A stretch of 64,000 nt of DNA, taken from assembly GCA_019918135.1 (NCBI GenBank), contig WBZZ01000512.1, positions 1 through 64,000 on the forward strand, read 5' to 3'. Position numbers and translations under genes: made by a program. Of this stretch, positions 14,655-27,851 are shown in pieces (within the stretch, counting starts at the first letter, position 1; every line of letters begins with the position of its first letter). The DNA comes from Paulinella micropora (taxonomy: Eukaryota > Cercozoa > Imbricatea > Euglyphida > Paulinellidae). The notes under the pieces were generated by a model. The model saw only the letters and a list, made by a program, of their open reading frames with translations, was not told the DNA's origin and did not search any database.

Positions 14655-14792
14655 GCATAATTTAAAGAGGGGAGTATAGATACTAGCTTTAGTATAACTA
14701 GCTAGTGTGTGTGGCCTTCTATCAGTGAGCCTTTCTCTGTCCTTTTTTTTTTTTAGTGATTCCCTCTAACGGGAAGCGCTGCCATTTTTTTC
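14651..14792. repeat. Family B repeat, copy 4 (inverted)
   Basis: The reverse complement of the family B body, directly after an (ATT)n tail and directly before the SET-like coding region. The adjoining TTTCAAACTTTAG at about 14800-14812 could be an intron acceptor. Confidence 0.6.
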
Positions 14793-17700
14793 ATGTGTAT
14801 TTCAAACTTTAGGTATGCCATGCTGAGGGCTAGCAAGGCGCCGATATATGTGGCACACCGTGGTGGTGGCTACGGAGTCTTTGCTGATAATACCTTCCTC
14901 CTTCTTTTCAGCTTGGGCTCCTCGAACCAGGAGGAAAGTCTTTGCGTGCTGCAGATCATGCTGCATTTTCTGATCATTTCACTATGAAAATTGGGAGTTC
15001 CCTGCAAACAGGGATGCATCCAATTAAATTCATTAACGAATCGAGCAGGAATGCAATGCATCTCATCAACTCTTCATCGCAAGGGTTCAACAAGCTCGAC
15101 GATGACACTTGCCGACCGAACGTGAAGGTAAATTATGTTAGTTGTTACATACATCCATGCAATGTAAGTTTTTGTTACGTGTGTTGTATTTTTTCTATAA
15201 ATATTGTTGTAAATAATGTCAGGTCAGCAAGGGTACTCCTATTGTGACTGTCACCACCGCAATATCGAAAGATCAAGAGATTTTGCTCAGCTATGCGCCT
15301 AATCCAGACCTAGAGATAGCTACGCTGCCAAGCGATGCACATCCGGTCTGGTTGAAAGAGGCTGCCAAGGAAGGAGCTAAAATCCCAGTTTTCCTGTTCG
15401 AGACTGACATTGGTCATGTATGTTTCATCGTTCCTGAGAAGAACATCCGCTTCCACTTAAGTCAATTTCCTTGCTTCATGAAGCAAAGGTTGAACTTTTA
15501 GCGTCGGTCAGCAGTATTAGTTCTGATGGAAAGCAACCGCTCTCCAGGTCATCATCTATTCCGCCGGAAAAAAAAGAGGAAGCTTCTCGACAGCGTGTCC
15601 TCAATTTCAGATAGTCGCCGCACGCTTCTGCCCAGGGAAAGCTCGGACATTACAGTCATCACAGAAAAATCAAGCTTGAGTGATGCACAGGTAAAAAATA
15701 AATAAATGAAAATTATTACTGAGAAGATTCTTTTTTACAGGCAGGTGTTCCTGACGTTGATGCTAACCTCGACAGCTGGAAACAGTCAGACAGTTCTACT
15801 GTCACTACAGGATATGATGTTAGTAGCTGCAGCAGCTCTAGACTATATCTTCCTACTGGCTCCATGGTAATTTTTTTTCTCTACCTGTCTATGTTCATGC
15901 TGGTTAATGTTCATAAGCGATCTTGTTTGCGTAGAACGTCGACGAAGAGTGTTCAGATACGGATTCAAACGGTGATGCTGCATCTATCAACCCTGGATTG
16001 CTTCCTCCTCTGGTCGGCGTGGACGATGCGGAATTATCCAACGAGCTTCGATTGAACTTCGACGAGCTTATGGAATCGAATGAGCTGTTGTATAACATCA
16101 TGAGATTATCACCAATTCCTTACAGCAGACCACGTAAGAATCCAACGCGCCCCTACACGATGAAAAGTCGCACGAAAGGTGCAGTGAAGCTTCAGAGACC
16201 GTCTGCGCTCCAAAAACTGTTGGGGATTACCTTCGCCGACTTGGACAGGGAAGTTAAGTCTGTCTGCTGCAAAAAGTGGAAGTGTTATTCATTTATCGAC
16301 ACGCGTGATGTGCTTTACACGAGAGCGAAGAATGCGTCATCGTCTCTCAGTGAGCTTTATTCTTGGGCAGCTTCGCAGCTTGAATCGTTTCAAACAAAAA
16401 CTGGATCGTTTCAGTATATGTATTTAACGGAGGCTGTGTGCAAAGTAGCCTGGCAGCGTATCTACGGGATCGGTGATAAAGTTTTGTCAAGAGCACACAA
16501 ACTTCTTGCAAATAACACGAAGGTTTTGACAAAAAGCTACTCAACCGTTCCTGAAACAGAAGATGTGGTAGCAGTATTACTCTGCGAGAAGTTCATGGAG
16601 AGTTACCCGGAGATGGATGCAAGAAATGGCTCAGGACGCAGGAGTCCAAAACTATGTTCGCGAGAATTGGAAAGATATGTGCCTTCGGTTTGGTTGTTCG
16701 AAACGAGTTGATCCAAATAATCCTCCGACAGACAATACGATCAACAAAGTTTGGCGCATGGATTTTCCGCACGTCAAGTTTGTCAGAGGTATTATGCATA
16801 TTTTCGTTATCATTACTTATTACAGGTTTGTTTTGCAGAAGGAGATTTCTCAAAATGCGAGATCTGCACAGAGCTTGCTGCTGATCATTCTAACGGTTTC
16901 AGGACTGAAGTAGAAGCTCAAGAATGGCGTCGCCGTAGCAGGCTTCATCACAAAATTCACAGGGCGTGCCGCGTTGCCAGCATGCAGCGCAAGAAGGCAG
17001 CACCAGCAGATTTTGCTGCCACAGTCATATCAGCCGATATGAAACCGCCAGTGAAGATCCCATCTTGCCGCCGCGCCGCGAAAGATTTCAAAGGAAAAAT
17101 TGTGTTTCGCCTTTGCGTTGGAATCAATACCTGCTACACTACCGATACGCATTTTATTCTGACGTACCTTGAAGGCGCGGTAGAACACGGCGCGAACAGC
17201 AACATTACTATGCTTGCCGCACTTTTACATTGGCAACTTTGGAACCCTCGCACAATGCAAGCGTGGAAATTATATCTTGAGTGGGACGGAGCTGGTGATA
17301 ACACCGCGTGGGCGATGCTGGGTTTCCTTGGGCTCAATGTCGTTGACAGAGGAATCCGTTTCCAAGTAGAGTCACATCGCAAGCCACCAGGGCACGGGCA
17401 CGATGGAGATGATCAGGAATTTCGAGTTATGGATATCGGGTGGAAGAGCACCTTCCTGACAACTAACATCGCTCAAGCGTTATTAAAGCTCATTCTTGCA
17501 TTCAAGAAGCAGCACAAGAAGAGGCATGTGCTGGTTGTTCTCGGATGTAACTACGACTGGATGACTCATTTTAGCCCGTGTATGAACAAGAGTTTCAAAA
17601 ACTACAACAAACCCTTGGCATATAGAATCACCAAGAAAGATCCTGACGCTTTGCCGACTGTAGAGATCGCTACTTGGGGAGACGCACAGGATTTTCATGG

Positions 17701-18906
17701 AGTGCGTGATGATCCCAGAGGAGAACCGATCAATTTGTTTATCGGACGCCCCGGTAATAATATTATCTATCTTTCTCTTTCTCTCTCTCTCTATATATAT
17801 ATATATATCTCTCTCTCTCTCTCTTTCTCTCGTTCTATCTATCTATCTCTCTCTCTATTTATGACAGCGACCGACATGCCTCCCAAGCTTCCAGTCGGCT
17901 ACTTCGTCAATCCGCGCCTGAAGAAGGATATTCGTGCTTTGGCTACTAAATACCTAGGGCCGGATGAGCGAGCACATGTGGAGGAAATGTTAGCAGGTGG
18001 AAATTTGACCAGAGTAGAGGTGGATGGAGATTACTTCGAAGGCGGCCTGCCCGGCCGTCCTGCTCATATGTCCTGTGTCGATGCAAAAGGCAAGGAATGG
18101 AGAGCAGAATTTCGATTGATCGACGAGCTACCTGTAAATTGGATGGAGTTGCCTCAAGAACGACAGGAGAAAATGAACGCACTTACGCGTTTGACCGATG
18201 AAGAGCTGCTGTCCTTACCACGCACTTATTTTGTTAATGAAGGACGTCCTCCAGCTCACCCGAGATGGCGTGGTGCAAGACAGCTTACTAGCGAAGAAAA
18301 GCAGGAGCAGGATTTAGCATTTGGAAATGCTTCTGAGCCTTGGCGGAAAATTCTCACGTTGCTAAGATCGTCAGAGGAAAAAAAGCAATTTGCGTCCAAG
18401 CAGATGGTAGTTAGCGAATTGAAATCATGGATGAGAATGCATGGTGTTGCAACGCAAAACTCCGATCGGAAACAGTTCAAGAAGGCAGAGCTTATTGAAC
18501 AAGCGTGGAACCATTTCGAACGATGCGACTGTGGGTTCCCTGAGGAAGAAGAGCTTGGTGCTGCTCAGCCTGCAGAACCAGTGGCAGATTCAGAGGATGA
18601 CTTATCTGATACTTCATCTTCCAGTTCATCAACTGACTCATCGTCTGATCGATCTTCTGGTTCAGAGGAAGAAAAGCATGGTATTAGTTTTCTTCTTCTT
18701 CTTCTTCTTCTTCTTCTTCTTCTTCTTCTTCTTCTTCTTCTTCTTCTTCTCCTCCTTAACATGATGCTATCCATATTGTAGATGATTCAGATCGCTCCGA
18801 CGCAAGTTGGAGAATGCGTAACTCAGGAATCCGTTTGCGCGGACGTCGCCGCGCACGTCGTGCTGCGGGTGGACGTGGACGTGGACGTGGACGTGGTCGT
18901 ATGTGA
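14793..18906 (+). CDS. SET-like plus DUF7869/RNase H-like transposase-type protein of element 1
   Basis: Supported exons: about 14793-14885, 14914-15127, 15223 to about 15500, one ending at 15690, 15741-15866, 15935-16788, 16839-17753, 17868-18680 and 18782-18906 (stop TGA). The 5' end reads like a SET domain: GGGYGVFADNTF, then INESSRNAMHLIN...DDTCRPNV, then PIVTVTTAISKDQEILLSYA. The middle matches the DUF7869 layout: CCKKWKCYSFIDTRDVLYTR, GDFSKCEICTEL, the first acid in ISADMKPPVKIPS, LEWDGAGDNTAWAML, and PPGHGHDGDDQEF (third acid cluster). The C-terminus is Ser/Asp-rich, then RG-rich and basic. The likely role is cutting and joining of the element; SET may modify lysines. The frame changes once near 16.61 kb and the SET 5' part is not fully resolved, so it may be slightly damaged. 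Confidence 0.65.
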
Positions 18907-19166
18907 TTATTTTTTTTGAATGAATTTTTCTGGGTCCGACTTTTTCATAATGGTTTTTGTCTAGGGCAACTGCAACTGTAACGCTTCTTCTAAAAACTGA
19001 AATTAGAAATTTGTTTAACTCTGATAATGCACCAGAATCTGATGTGAAGCGTCCTCCCTCCGACCCATTCCCCCCCCCCACCCCCCCCCCCTCCCCCCTC
19101 TACGTACCAGCGTACGTCACAGCGGGCAAACAGAATTTTTTGAAGGTAAAACCATGTCTTAATATA
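18907..19166. other. 3' spacer of element 1
   Basis: A short region between the stop codon of the SET-like/DUF7869 gene and the right inverted repeat, with a C-rich tract at 19068-19100. No gene is seen. It probably contains the gene's 3' end. Confidence 0.4.
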
Positions 19167-19483
19167 GTAAAATGCTTAATATAAGCAAGAATAAACAGTA
19201 AAAGCAAATTCTGCATGTTCGGCATTGTTATCATCATAGATTCATGGTAGCCGGGACTACGAAAAAGTAGAAAAATTACCGTGTCGGACCGGTTCCTGCC
19301 CACCTCTGAAGATGAAGTTAAAGTGTATTACAATTAATAAAAACATATTTTAATATTATTTTTATATGTTCTGCAATCAGGGAATTCATTTCCTTTCATT
19401 TCCACACGTTTTCAAAAAAGTCCATATACTTCATGGAAAATTTCGGAAAAAGGGATACCCCCAAGATTGTCGAATGTTTAGTT
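19167..19483 (-). repeat. Element 1 right terminal inverted repeat
   Basis: The reverse complement of 6591-6910, ending GTCGAATGTTTAGTT and followed by CTAG and then TTTTCAGTGCC of the interrupted host module. Confidence 0.85.
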
Positions 19484-20623
19484 CTAGTTTTCAGTGCCCA
19501 AGTGTATGACCGTCGAGCTTTAATTTAGCGTTTTTTTTTGTACTCTTTTGGCAAGCGAGCAGAGCACAGACGGTGCCGGCCAGGGTTCTAACATAGGCTA
19601 CCGCAGAAACATGACGTGGGCCGGATGCTGCGGCAGCCCGAGGGTGCCGTTGAAAACGTCAAGTACAATGCCTTGTCGAGCTTTAATTTAGTGTAAATTC
19701 TCTCCATCTCCTAATTCTCAGTGTCAAGTGTAAGACTTTGTCGAGTTTTAATTCAGCGTAACTTTTCATGCACTTTCTTGGCGCCCCGGTCACCTTGTTC
19801 TTTCCCTTTCCCTCTTTCTCTCTTGGTTCTCAGTGCCAAGAATCTGATTAAGACTTTGTCAGGGATTTTTTTTGCGTAAATTTTTGTACACCGGCGAAGC
19901 GCGCCCCTGCCCTCCCTTCTCCCGCTCCCGCCCCCTTTTCATATTCCCGCGGACCTTGCGCACGGTGGCCGAGCCATAGCACGGACAGGATGCCGTCGGG
20001 GCCGGCCGGGGCCTTTGTTTTCCTAGCACATTGACCACCGCCCATTCATTCGCCGCAGGGTCGTGCTGGAGCACGGTGCCCTGCTCCTAGTTTTCATGTA
20101 AGACCGTCGAGCTTTAATTCAGCGCATTCTTTTTCGCACTCTCTTGGCGCCCCTACTCCCCCCCCCCCCCTCCCTCCCGCTCCCAATTTCCCCTTCCCGT
20201 GCTCCTTGAGCCCCCGGAGCTCAGGGGGCTCAGAGGGAGGGAAGAAAGAAAGGGGGAGGGGGGTGGCGCCCCACCCCCTCGGTGGGCTCCAAAAAAAAGT
20301 TTCCTTATTTTTTGCCTCCCGCTGTGAGGAGGGAGGGGGATGTGCCGCGTGCTGCCCTTTCTCTCTCCCAGCTGTCTGCCGGTCTCAGGGGGGTTTGCCT
20401 TCCTAGATTTCAATCCAATCCGATTTTTTTTGGGATGCGTTTGCTTGCGCAAACAAGGGACGAGGGGAGGGAGGGAGAGGAGAAAGAGGAAGGGGAAAGA
20501 AGGGGAAGGGGAGTGATTCCCCCGCCCCCTCCCTTCCCTCTATTCCCGTCGTCCCCCTCCCCCCTTTCATCCCCCCCCCCCCCCCCGTTTGTTTCTTTGT
20601 TTATCGGGCAAAAAAAAATTTTT

Positions 20624-20822
20624 TTTCCTCTTTTCATACTTTTCATATTTTTCCGACCTTGCGCACGGTGGCCGAGCCATGGCACGGACAGGACGCAGTC
20701 GAGATCGTGAGGCCCTTGTCCACCTGCTACATTGACCACCGCCCGTCCATCCGCTGCAGGGCTGCGCTGGAGCACAGTGCGCAAGATCTGCGGAAATATC
20801 TGCAGGAATCTGAAAAGTGGAA
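20624..20822 (+). repeat. Gamma module with inverted ends (representative copy)
   Basis: The left end reads CTTTTCATA...CCTTGCGCACGGTGG; the right end reads GTGCGCAAGATCTGCGG...CTGAAAAGTGG. These are inverted copies of one another (CTTTTCATATTCCCGCGG and GATCTTGCGCAC in better-preserved copies such as 22431-22626). The core contains GCCATGGCACGGACAGGACG and CACATTGACCACCGCCC. About twenty full or partial copies occur in the window. The structure fits a miniature inverted-repeat transposable element. Confidence 0.6.
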
Positions 20823-23442
20823 AGAAAAATTTTCTTTTGGGATACGTTTGCACGCGCAAACAAGGGACGAGGGGAGGGGGGTAGCAGGGGACGACGGGAA
20901 CAGAGGGAAGGGAGGAGGGCGGGGGGAGCACCCCCCTCCCTTCTTCCCCCCTTCCTCTTTCTCCTCTCCCTCCCTTCCCCCCCCCCCTTTCATTCCCCCC
21001 CGTTTGTTTCTTTGGTTGTCGGGCAAAATAATTTTTTTTTCCTCTTTTCATATTTTTCATATTTTTCTGACCTTGCGCACGGTGGCCGAGCCATGGCACG
21101 GACAGGACGCCGTCGGGATTGTGAGGCCCTTGCCCACCTGTTACATTGACCACCGCCCGTCCATCCGCCGCAGAGCTGCGCTGGAGAACAGTGCGCAAGA
21201 TGTAAAAAACTAACATTCTGTACTTTTTTTCTTTAGTAAAAGTCGGCGGGGCCGGGCCGTGTCAATATGGACAAGTGGGAAGTAATCTCTATTGGAAAAT
21301 GCGTACAAAAATAGATACGGCAAAAAAAAGAAATCGCCGACAGCAAGAAAGGTTGTAGAGAGAGAGATGCCAAGATTAAAGCTTTGTCAAAAATTTTTAT
21401 TAATTTTTTTTCTCTTTCCCTCTCCTAGGTCTCAGTGCCAAGTGTAAGACAGTCGAGCTTCAATTCAGCGTATTCTTTTTCGCACTTTCTTGGCGCGCCC
21501 TCCCCCTTCCCTCTCCCACTCCCTGCTCTCAGACGGGGGGGGCGAAAAAGACAATTCATGCTTCTCCCATGGCACGGACAAGGCGCCGTCGGGGGTCGTG
21601 AGGCCCTTGTCCACCTGGCACAGCGACCACCGCCCATCCATCCGCCGCAGCCACCCTAACGCGCCCCCCCCCCCCTCCTCTCTCTCTCCTTAAATTTGTC
21701 TTGTGCCTCCCCTTCCCTCTCCTCCACTCCCCCCTGAGCCAGGGCGGCTCAAAGAGCAGAGAGCAGAACTGAAACAAAACTAAGAAGATGCCTACTCAGC
21801 CCATGCCGGAGCGCCCCCCCCTCCATTTGTCGGGTCCCGTTTGCAAGGGGGGGGTGCCTCCCCCCTTTGGCGCTCCCCCCCCCCTCTCTATGCAAAAATC
21901 CTTTCTGCCACCCTCCCCTCTTCTCTCCCCTGAGCCCAGGGGGCTCAAGGAGCAGGGAAAGGGGGAGGGAAAGGGCGCAGAAGCTACAAAAAAAATAAAT
22001 ACATGAAACGCCTCCACTAAGCCCCTTCCCCCATGCCGGGCGCCCCCTCCCCTTATATCTCCCTGTCTAAATTTTCAGACGGGGGGGGGGGGTTAAGACA
22101 ATCCGTGCTCTTTCCCTCCCCTGCTCCTTCCCTCTCCCTTTCTTAGTTCTCAACGTTAAGTGCAAGACCGTCGAACTTTAATTCAGCGAAATTTACAAAT
22201 TCTTGGCGCTCCACCCCTCTCCTAGTTCCAATCTACCGGCTCCGGGGCTAGCCAAGTAGCTAACTAGTACACGGACAGAGAAGGAGGCGTCTCCCTCCCC
22301 TCTCTTGCGTTAACGGTGCTGCGGCGGGTGCGACAGTAGGGCGGGGGCTGCTCCTCTCCCCCCTTGCCCTTCTCCGCCCCCTCCCCTTGCTCGTCTGTTT
22401 CTTGGTTGTCAGACAAAAAAATCTTTTTTCCTCTTTTCATATTTTTCATATTCCCGCGGATCTTGCGCAAGGTGGCCGAGTCATGGCACGGACAGGGCGC
22501 CGTCGGGGTTGTGAGGCCCCTTGCCCCCCTAGCACAATGGCCACCGCGCCCTCCATCCGCCGCATGGTCGTGCTCGAGCACGGTGCGCAAGATCTGCGGA
22601 AATAGGAAATATGAAAAGTGGAAAAGAAAGTTTTCTTCGGAACGCGTCTGCACGCGCAAACAAGGGACGAGAGGAGGGGGGGGGGATAGTAGGGGGACAA
22701 GGGGTAACAGAGGGACGAGAGAGGGGACGGGGGATGGAGAGCACACCCCGCCCCTCTCTGTACACGTTCTCAGTGCCAAGATTAAAATTTTTTCTTTTAG
22801 TAAGTTCTTTTCGCGTGATTTTGCTTGTACACCGGCGAAGCGCGCCCCTACCCCTGCCTCTTCCCTCTGCAAGATCTGCGGAAATATCTGCGGGAATATG
22901 AAAAGTGGAAAAGAAATTTTTTTGGAACGCGTTTGCACGCGCTCTGAGGAGGGACGATGGGAGGGGAAAGATGGCAGTGGACAGGGGGGGCAGAGGGGCG
23001 AGAGGGAGCACACCCCGCCCCCTTCTTCCCCCCTTCCTCTTCCTCCCTCCTTCCCCCTTTCTTTTTCCCCTCCCCGTCTGTTTTTCTTGTTGTCGGGCAA
23101 TTTTTTTCCTTTTTGCATATTCCCGCGGATCTTGCGCACGGTGGCCTAGCTATTGCACAGACAGGACGCAGTCGGGGTAGTGAGGCTCTTGCTCTCCTAG
23201 CACACATGACCACGGGGGCAGTACCATTCGCCGCAGGGTCGTGCTGGGGCACGGTGCTCCGCTCCTAGTTTTCAGTGCTCGAGTGTACGACCGTCGAGTG
23301 GGCCGGATGCAGTGGCAACCTGAGGGTGCCGTTGCAAGTGTCAAGTGTAAGACTTTGTCGAGTTTTAATTCAGCGTGGACTTTTCTTGCACTTTCTTGGC
23401 GCCCCACTCCCCCTGCCCCTACCCTCTCCCACTCCCTGTTCT

Positions 23443-23715
23443 CAGACGTGAGAGGTGCGACGAGAGTGAGAGGGGCGACGAAAGTGAGAGGAGCGACGAG
23501 AGTGAGAGGGAGGGGGAGGACGTCTTCCTCACGGCAGCCCAGCCGAGCGTCTGTGTGGGATTTTCTTTTTGCGCAAGTAGATTTTGGCGCCAAATTGGCG
23601 CTTACGGCTGTTTCCCCGGGAAAGCTAAGACGTACTGCCCTTTTCAACCGCATCACGCACCCTACCTCCGGACGGCACAATTTGGCGCCAAATTTGGCTG
23701 GGGCCGTTCCGGAGG
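23443..23715 (+). repeat. Zeta unit 1: 18-bp minisatellite plus GGCGCC palindromes
   Basis: About three copies of the 18-mer GTGAGAGGGGCGACGAAA are followed by a 200-bp conserved body with two TTTGGCGCCAAA-type palindromes and CCGTTCCGGA. Related units lie at 23846-24135 and 55727-56035. The 18-mer is a whole number of codons and encodes a hexapeptide repeat on either strand. Confidence 0.7.
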
Positions 23716-23845
23716 CTAGCAGAGAAATCGGACGTTTTCCCGCGGGGAGAAACCCGCGGGCCTTTTACTCACACGAAAATGTTTTTCGGCACTCTCACCT
23801 TCCCTAGAGGCAGGGAGGTGCAGAGCAAAGGGGAGCGGGGCGAAA

Positions 23846-24135
23846 GGTGAGAGGGGCGACGAAGGTGAGAGGGGCGACGAAAGTGAGAGGGGCGACGAGA
23901 GTGAGAGGGGCGACGAGAGTGAGAGGGAGGGGAAGGACGTCTTCCTCACGGCGGCCCAGCCGAGCGTCTGTGTGGGATTTTCTTTTTGCGCAAGTAGATT
24001 TTGGCGCCAAATTGGCGCATACGGCTGTTTCCCCGGGAAAGCTAAGACGTACTGCCCGGCTGGACCGTATCACGCACCCTACCTCCGGACGGCACAATTT
24101 GGCGCCAAGTTTAGCAGGGGCCGTTCCGGAGGCTC
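23846..24135 (+). repeat. Zeta unit 2
   Basis: Four copies of the 18-mer are followed by the same body as unit 1, ending in GGGGCCGTTCCGGAGGCTCA and a delta module. Confidence 0.7.
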
Positions 24136-27100
24136 AAGGAGCAGGGGAGGGGGCGGGGAAGGTCGCAGAAGCTGCAAGAGAAATAAATACATGCAACGCC
24201 TCCACTAAACCCCTCCCTCTGTTCATATTTTTCTTACCCTGCGCACAGTGGCCGAGCTATGGCACGGACAGGACGCCGTCGGGGCCGGCCGGGACTCTTG
24301 TCCTCCTAGCACATTGACCACCGCCCATCCATTCGCGCAGGGTCGTGCTGGAGTACGGTCCTCCGCTCCTAGTTTTCAGTGCACAAGTGTAGGATGCTGT
24401 GGCAGCCTGAGAGTGCCGTTGCAAGTGTCAAGTGCAATGCCTTGTCGAGCTTTAATTCAGCGTAAATTACGTTTTCTTGGCGCGGCCCCCTCCCCTGCCC
24501 TTTCCCTCTCCCGCTCCCGTTCTCAGTGCCAATAATAAAACTTTGTCAGGGATTTCTGTTTTTGCGTGATTCTTTTTTGTACACCGGCAAAGCGCGCCCC
24601 TGCCTCTTCCCTCTGCAAGATCTGCGGAAATATCTGCGGGAATATGAAAAGTGGAAAAAAATTCGGAACGCGTTTGCACGCGCTCTGAGGAGGGACGACA
24701 GACCAAAAGAAATTTATCATCTTTTCATATTTCCGCGGATCTTGCGCACCGCCCATCCATCCATTCGCCGCAGGGTCGTGCTGGAGCACGGTGCCCCGAG
24801 AGTAAGACCGTCGAGCTTTAATTCAGCGTATTCTTTTTTGCACTCTCGTGGCGCGCGAGTAGAGCACAGACGGTGCCGGCCAGGATTCTAACACAGGCTA
24901 CCACAGCGACATGACCTGGGCCGGATACTGTGGCAGCCTGAGGGTGCCGTTGCAAGTGTCAAGTGTAAGACTTTGTCGAGTTTTAATTCAGCGTGGACTT
25001 TTCTTGCACTTTCTTGGCGCCCTACTCCCCCTGCCCCTTCCCTGCCCTTCTTTCTCTCTCTCTCTTGGTTCTCAGTGCCAAGCCTGAGATTTTCTCAGGG
25101 ATTTTTTTTGCGTGATTTTTCTTGTATGCAGGCGAAGCGCGCCCCTACCCTCTCCCTCTCCCTATTCTCAGATGGGGGACCAAGACAATTCGTGCTCTCT
25201 CCCCCCCCCCCCCCCTGCCTCTTCCTCTCTCCCCTCTACTCCCTCCCTCCCTGAGCCCGGGGTGCTCAAAGAGTAGGGGGCAAAACTGACAAAAAACTAA
25301 GATGCCACTGACCCCGTGCCGGGGCGCCCCCCCCCCCCCCCTCTATATCCAGAAATCCTTTCTGCCACCCTCCCCTGAGCCCAGGGGGGCTCAAGGAGCA
25401 GGGGAGGGGAAAGGGGAAGGGTGAATAGCCCAGAAGCTATAAACAAAATAAATACATGCAACGCCTCCACTAATCCCCCCCGGCCCCTTCCTCTCTCTGT
25501 TTTCAGTGCCAAGATTACAGCTTTGTCATGGATTTTTTTTATTTCTTACACCGGCAAAGCGCGCCCCTGCCCTCCCTTCTCCCGCTCCCGCCCCCTTCTT
25601 CCCCCCCTTCTTCTTCCTCCCTCCCCACCCCTTTCTTCCCCCCGTGTTCCCTTTGCTGTTGGGCAAAAAAAACATCTTTCTTTTTCATATTCCCGCGGAT
25701 CTTGCGCACGGTGGCCGAGCTATGGCACGGGCAGGACGCCGTCAGGGCCGGCCGGGGCCCTTGTCTTCCTAGCACATTGACCACCGCCCATCCATCCGCC
25801 GCAGGGTCGTGATGGAGCACGGTGCCCCTGAGTGTAAGACCGTCAAGCTTTAATTCAGCGTATTCTTTTTCGCACTCTCTTGGCGCACGAGCAGAGCACA
25901 GACGGTGCCGGCTAGGGTTCTAACATAGGCTACCGCAGAAACATGACGTGGGCCGGATGCTGCGGCAGCCTGAGGGTACTGTTACAAGTGTCAAGTGTAA
26001 TGCCTTGTCGAGCTTGCAATAAAAAATTTCTCTTCGTCTCCTAATTCTCAGTGTCAAGTGTAAGGCTTTGTCGAGTTTTAATTCAGCGTGGACTTTTCTT
26101 GCACTCGAGTAGGCGCCCCACTCCCCCTGTCCCTTTTTTTTCCCTCTCTCTCTCTCTCTTAGTTCTCAGTGCCAAGATTAAAACTTTGTCAGGGGTTTTT
26201 TTGCGCTGATTTTTGTACACCGACAAAGCGCGCCCCCCCCCCCCCCCCCGCTCCCGCTCCCGATTCTCAGACAGTGGACTAAGACAATTCGTGCTTATTC
26301 CTCCCTGCCTCTTCCCTCTGCAAGATCTGCGGAAATATCTGCGGGAATATAAAAAGCGGAAAAGAAAGTTTTCTTTTGGAACGCGTTTGCATGCGCTCTA
26401 AGGAGGGACGAGGGGAGGAGGGAGGGTAGCAGGGGACAAGTGGAACAAAGGGACGAGGGGGGGGGGGAAGCACACCCCTTCCTCTTTCTCCCTCCCCTTC
26501 CCCCTTATCATCCCGTCTGTCCCCTTTGTTTTCGGGCAAAAGAATTGTTTTTCCTCTTTTCATATTCCCGCGGATCTTGCGCACGATGATGGCCGAGCCA
26601 TGGCACGGACAGGACGCCGTTGGGGCCGGCCGGGGCTTTTGTCCTCCCGGCACATGGACCATTGCCCATCCATCCGCCGCAGGGTCGTGCCGGAGCACGG
26701 TGCTCTGCTTCTAGTTTTCTAACATAGGCTATCTCAGCAACATGACGTGGGCCGGATGCCGCGGCAGCCTGAGGGTGCCGTTGCAAGTGTCAAGTGTAAT
26801 GCCTTGTCGAGTTTTAATTCAGCGTGATTTTTCTTGCACTTTCTTGGCGCCCCCTGCCTCTTCCTCTTTCCACTGAGCCCAGGGGGCTCAAGGAGCAGGA
26901 GAGGGGAAGGGGTAAGGGTGAACGGCGCAGAAGCTACAAACAAAATAAATACATGGAACGCCTCCACTAATCCCCCCCGGCCCTTTCCTCTCTTAGTTTT
27001 CATTGCCAATATTACAACTTTGTCATGGATTTTTTTTTGCGCTGATTTTTGTACACCGGCAAAGCGCGCCCCTGCCCTCCCTCTCCCGCCCCCCGGTTCT

Positions 27101-27805
27101 CAGACAGTGAGGGGGGGGGGGGGGAGCACACCCCGCCCCCCTTCTTCCCCCCCTTCCTCTTCCTCCCTCCCCCCCTTTCTCCCCCCCCGTCTGTTCCCTG
27201 TGTTGTCGGGCAAAATTTTTTTTCCTTCTTTTCATATTTTCTGACCTTGCGCACGGTGGCCGAGCCATGGCACGGACAGGACGCCGTCGGGGCCGGCCGG
27301 GGCTTTTGTCCTCCTAGCACATTGACCACCGCCCATTCATCCGCAGCAGGGTCGTGCTGGAGCACGGTGCGCAAGATCTGCGGAAATATGAAAAGTGGAA
27401 AAGAAAATATTTGTTGGAACGCGTTTGCACGCGCTCTGAGGAGGGACGAGGGGAGCGGGGGGATAGCAGGGGACAAGGGGTAACAGAGGGGCGAGAGGGG
27501 GACGGGGAGGGGGAAGCACACCCCGCCCCTCCCTGTACACGTTCTCAGTGCCAAGATTGAAATTTTGTCAGTAATTTTATTAATTTTTTCCTGTACAACG
27601 GCGAAGCGCGCCCCTACCTTCCCCTTTCCCTCTCCCGCTCCCGATTCTCATACGAGGGACTAGACAATTCGTGCTCTCCCCCCCCCCCCCTCCCCTGCCT
27701 CTTCTTCTCTCCCCTTTACTCCCTCCCTTCCCCCTGAGCCCGGTGGGTTTAAGGAGCAGGAGGGAGGGGAGGGGGAAGGGCGCAGAAGCTGCAAAAGAAA
27801 TAAAT

Positions 27806-27851
27806 GACGGAGACTTATGGAGTAGGGGCCGCCCCGGGTCCGGTCGTAGGG
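27806..27851 (+). repeat. Element 2 left inverted repeat
   Basis: The outer 26 bp match the right end exactly in inverted orientation, and the GGTCGTAGG block is shared after a short mismatch region. Confidence 0.75.

Larger units (their letters stand above)
19488..27805 (+). repeat. 8.3-kb repeat mosaic of alpha, beta, gamma, delta and zeta modules, no gene
   Basis: The modules follow one another in the forward orientation. Alpha examples: 19725-19784, 21430-21497, 23338-23403, 24957-25022, 26783-26850. Beta: 19845-19905, 22770-22845, 25078-25145, 26168-26232, 27003-27068. Gamma: 20624-20822, 22431-22626, 27225-27402. Delta: 21975-22020, 24165-24210, 25430-25475, 26930-26975. Zeta: 23443-23715 and 23846-24135. 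Connecting stretches are C/T-rich on the + strand. Frames of 60-290 codons here are translations of these modules and repeat from copy to copy. They may descend from an old gene, but none is a credible gene now. Confidence 0.75.

Noticed and set aside
20410-23139. Open frames of 180-290 codons in the repeat mosaic (e.g. LRTVAEPWHGQDAV or AVVNVPGGQ types)
   Set aside because: They recur at every gamma copy with shifting frames and run through homopolymer tracts. They reflect the repeat and not a current gene.
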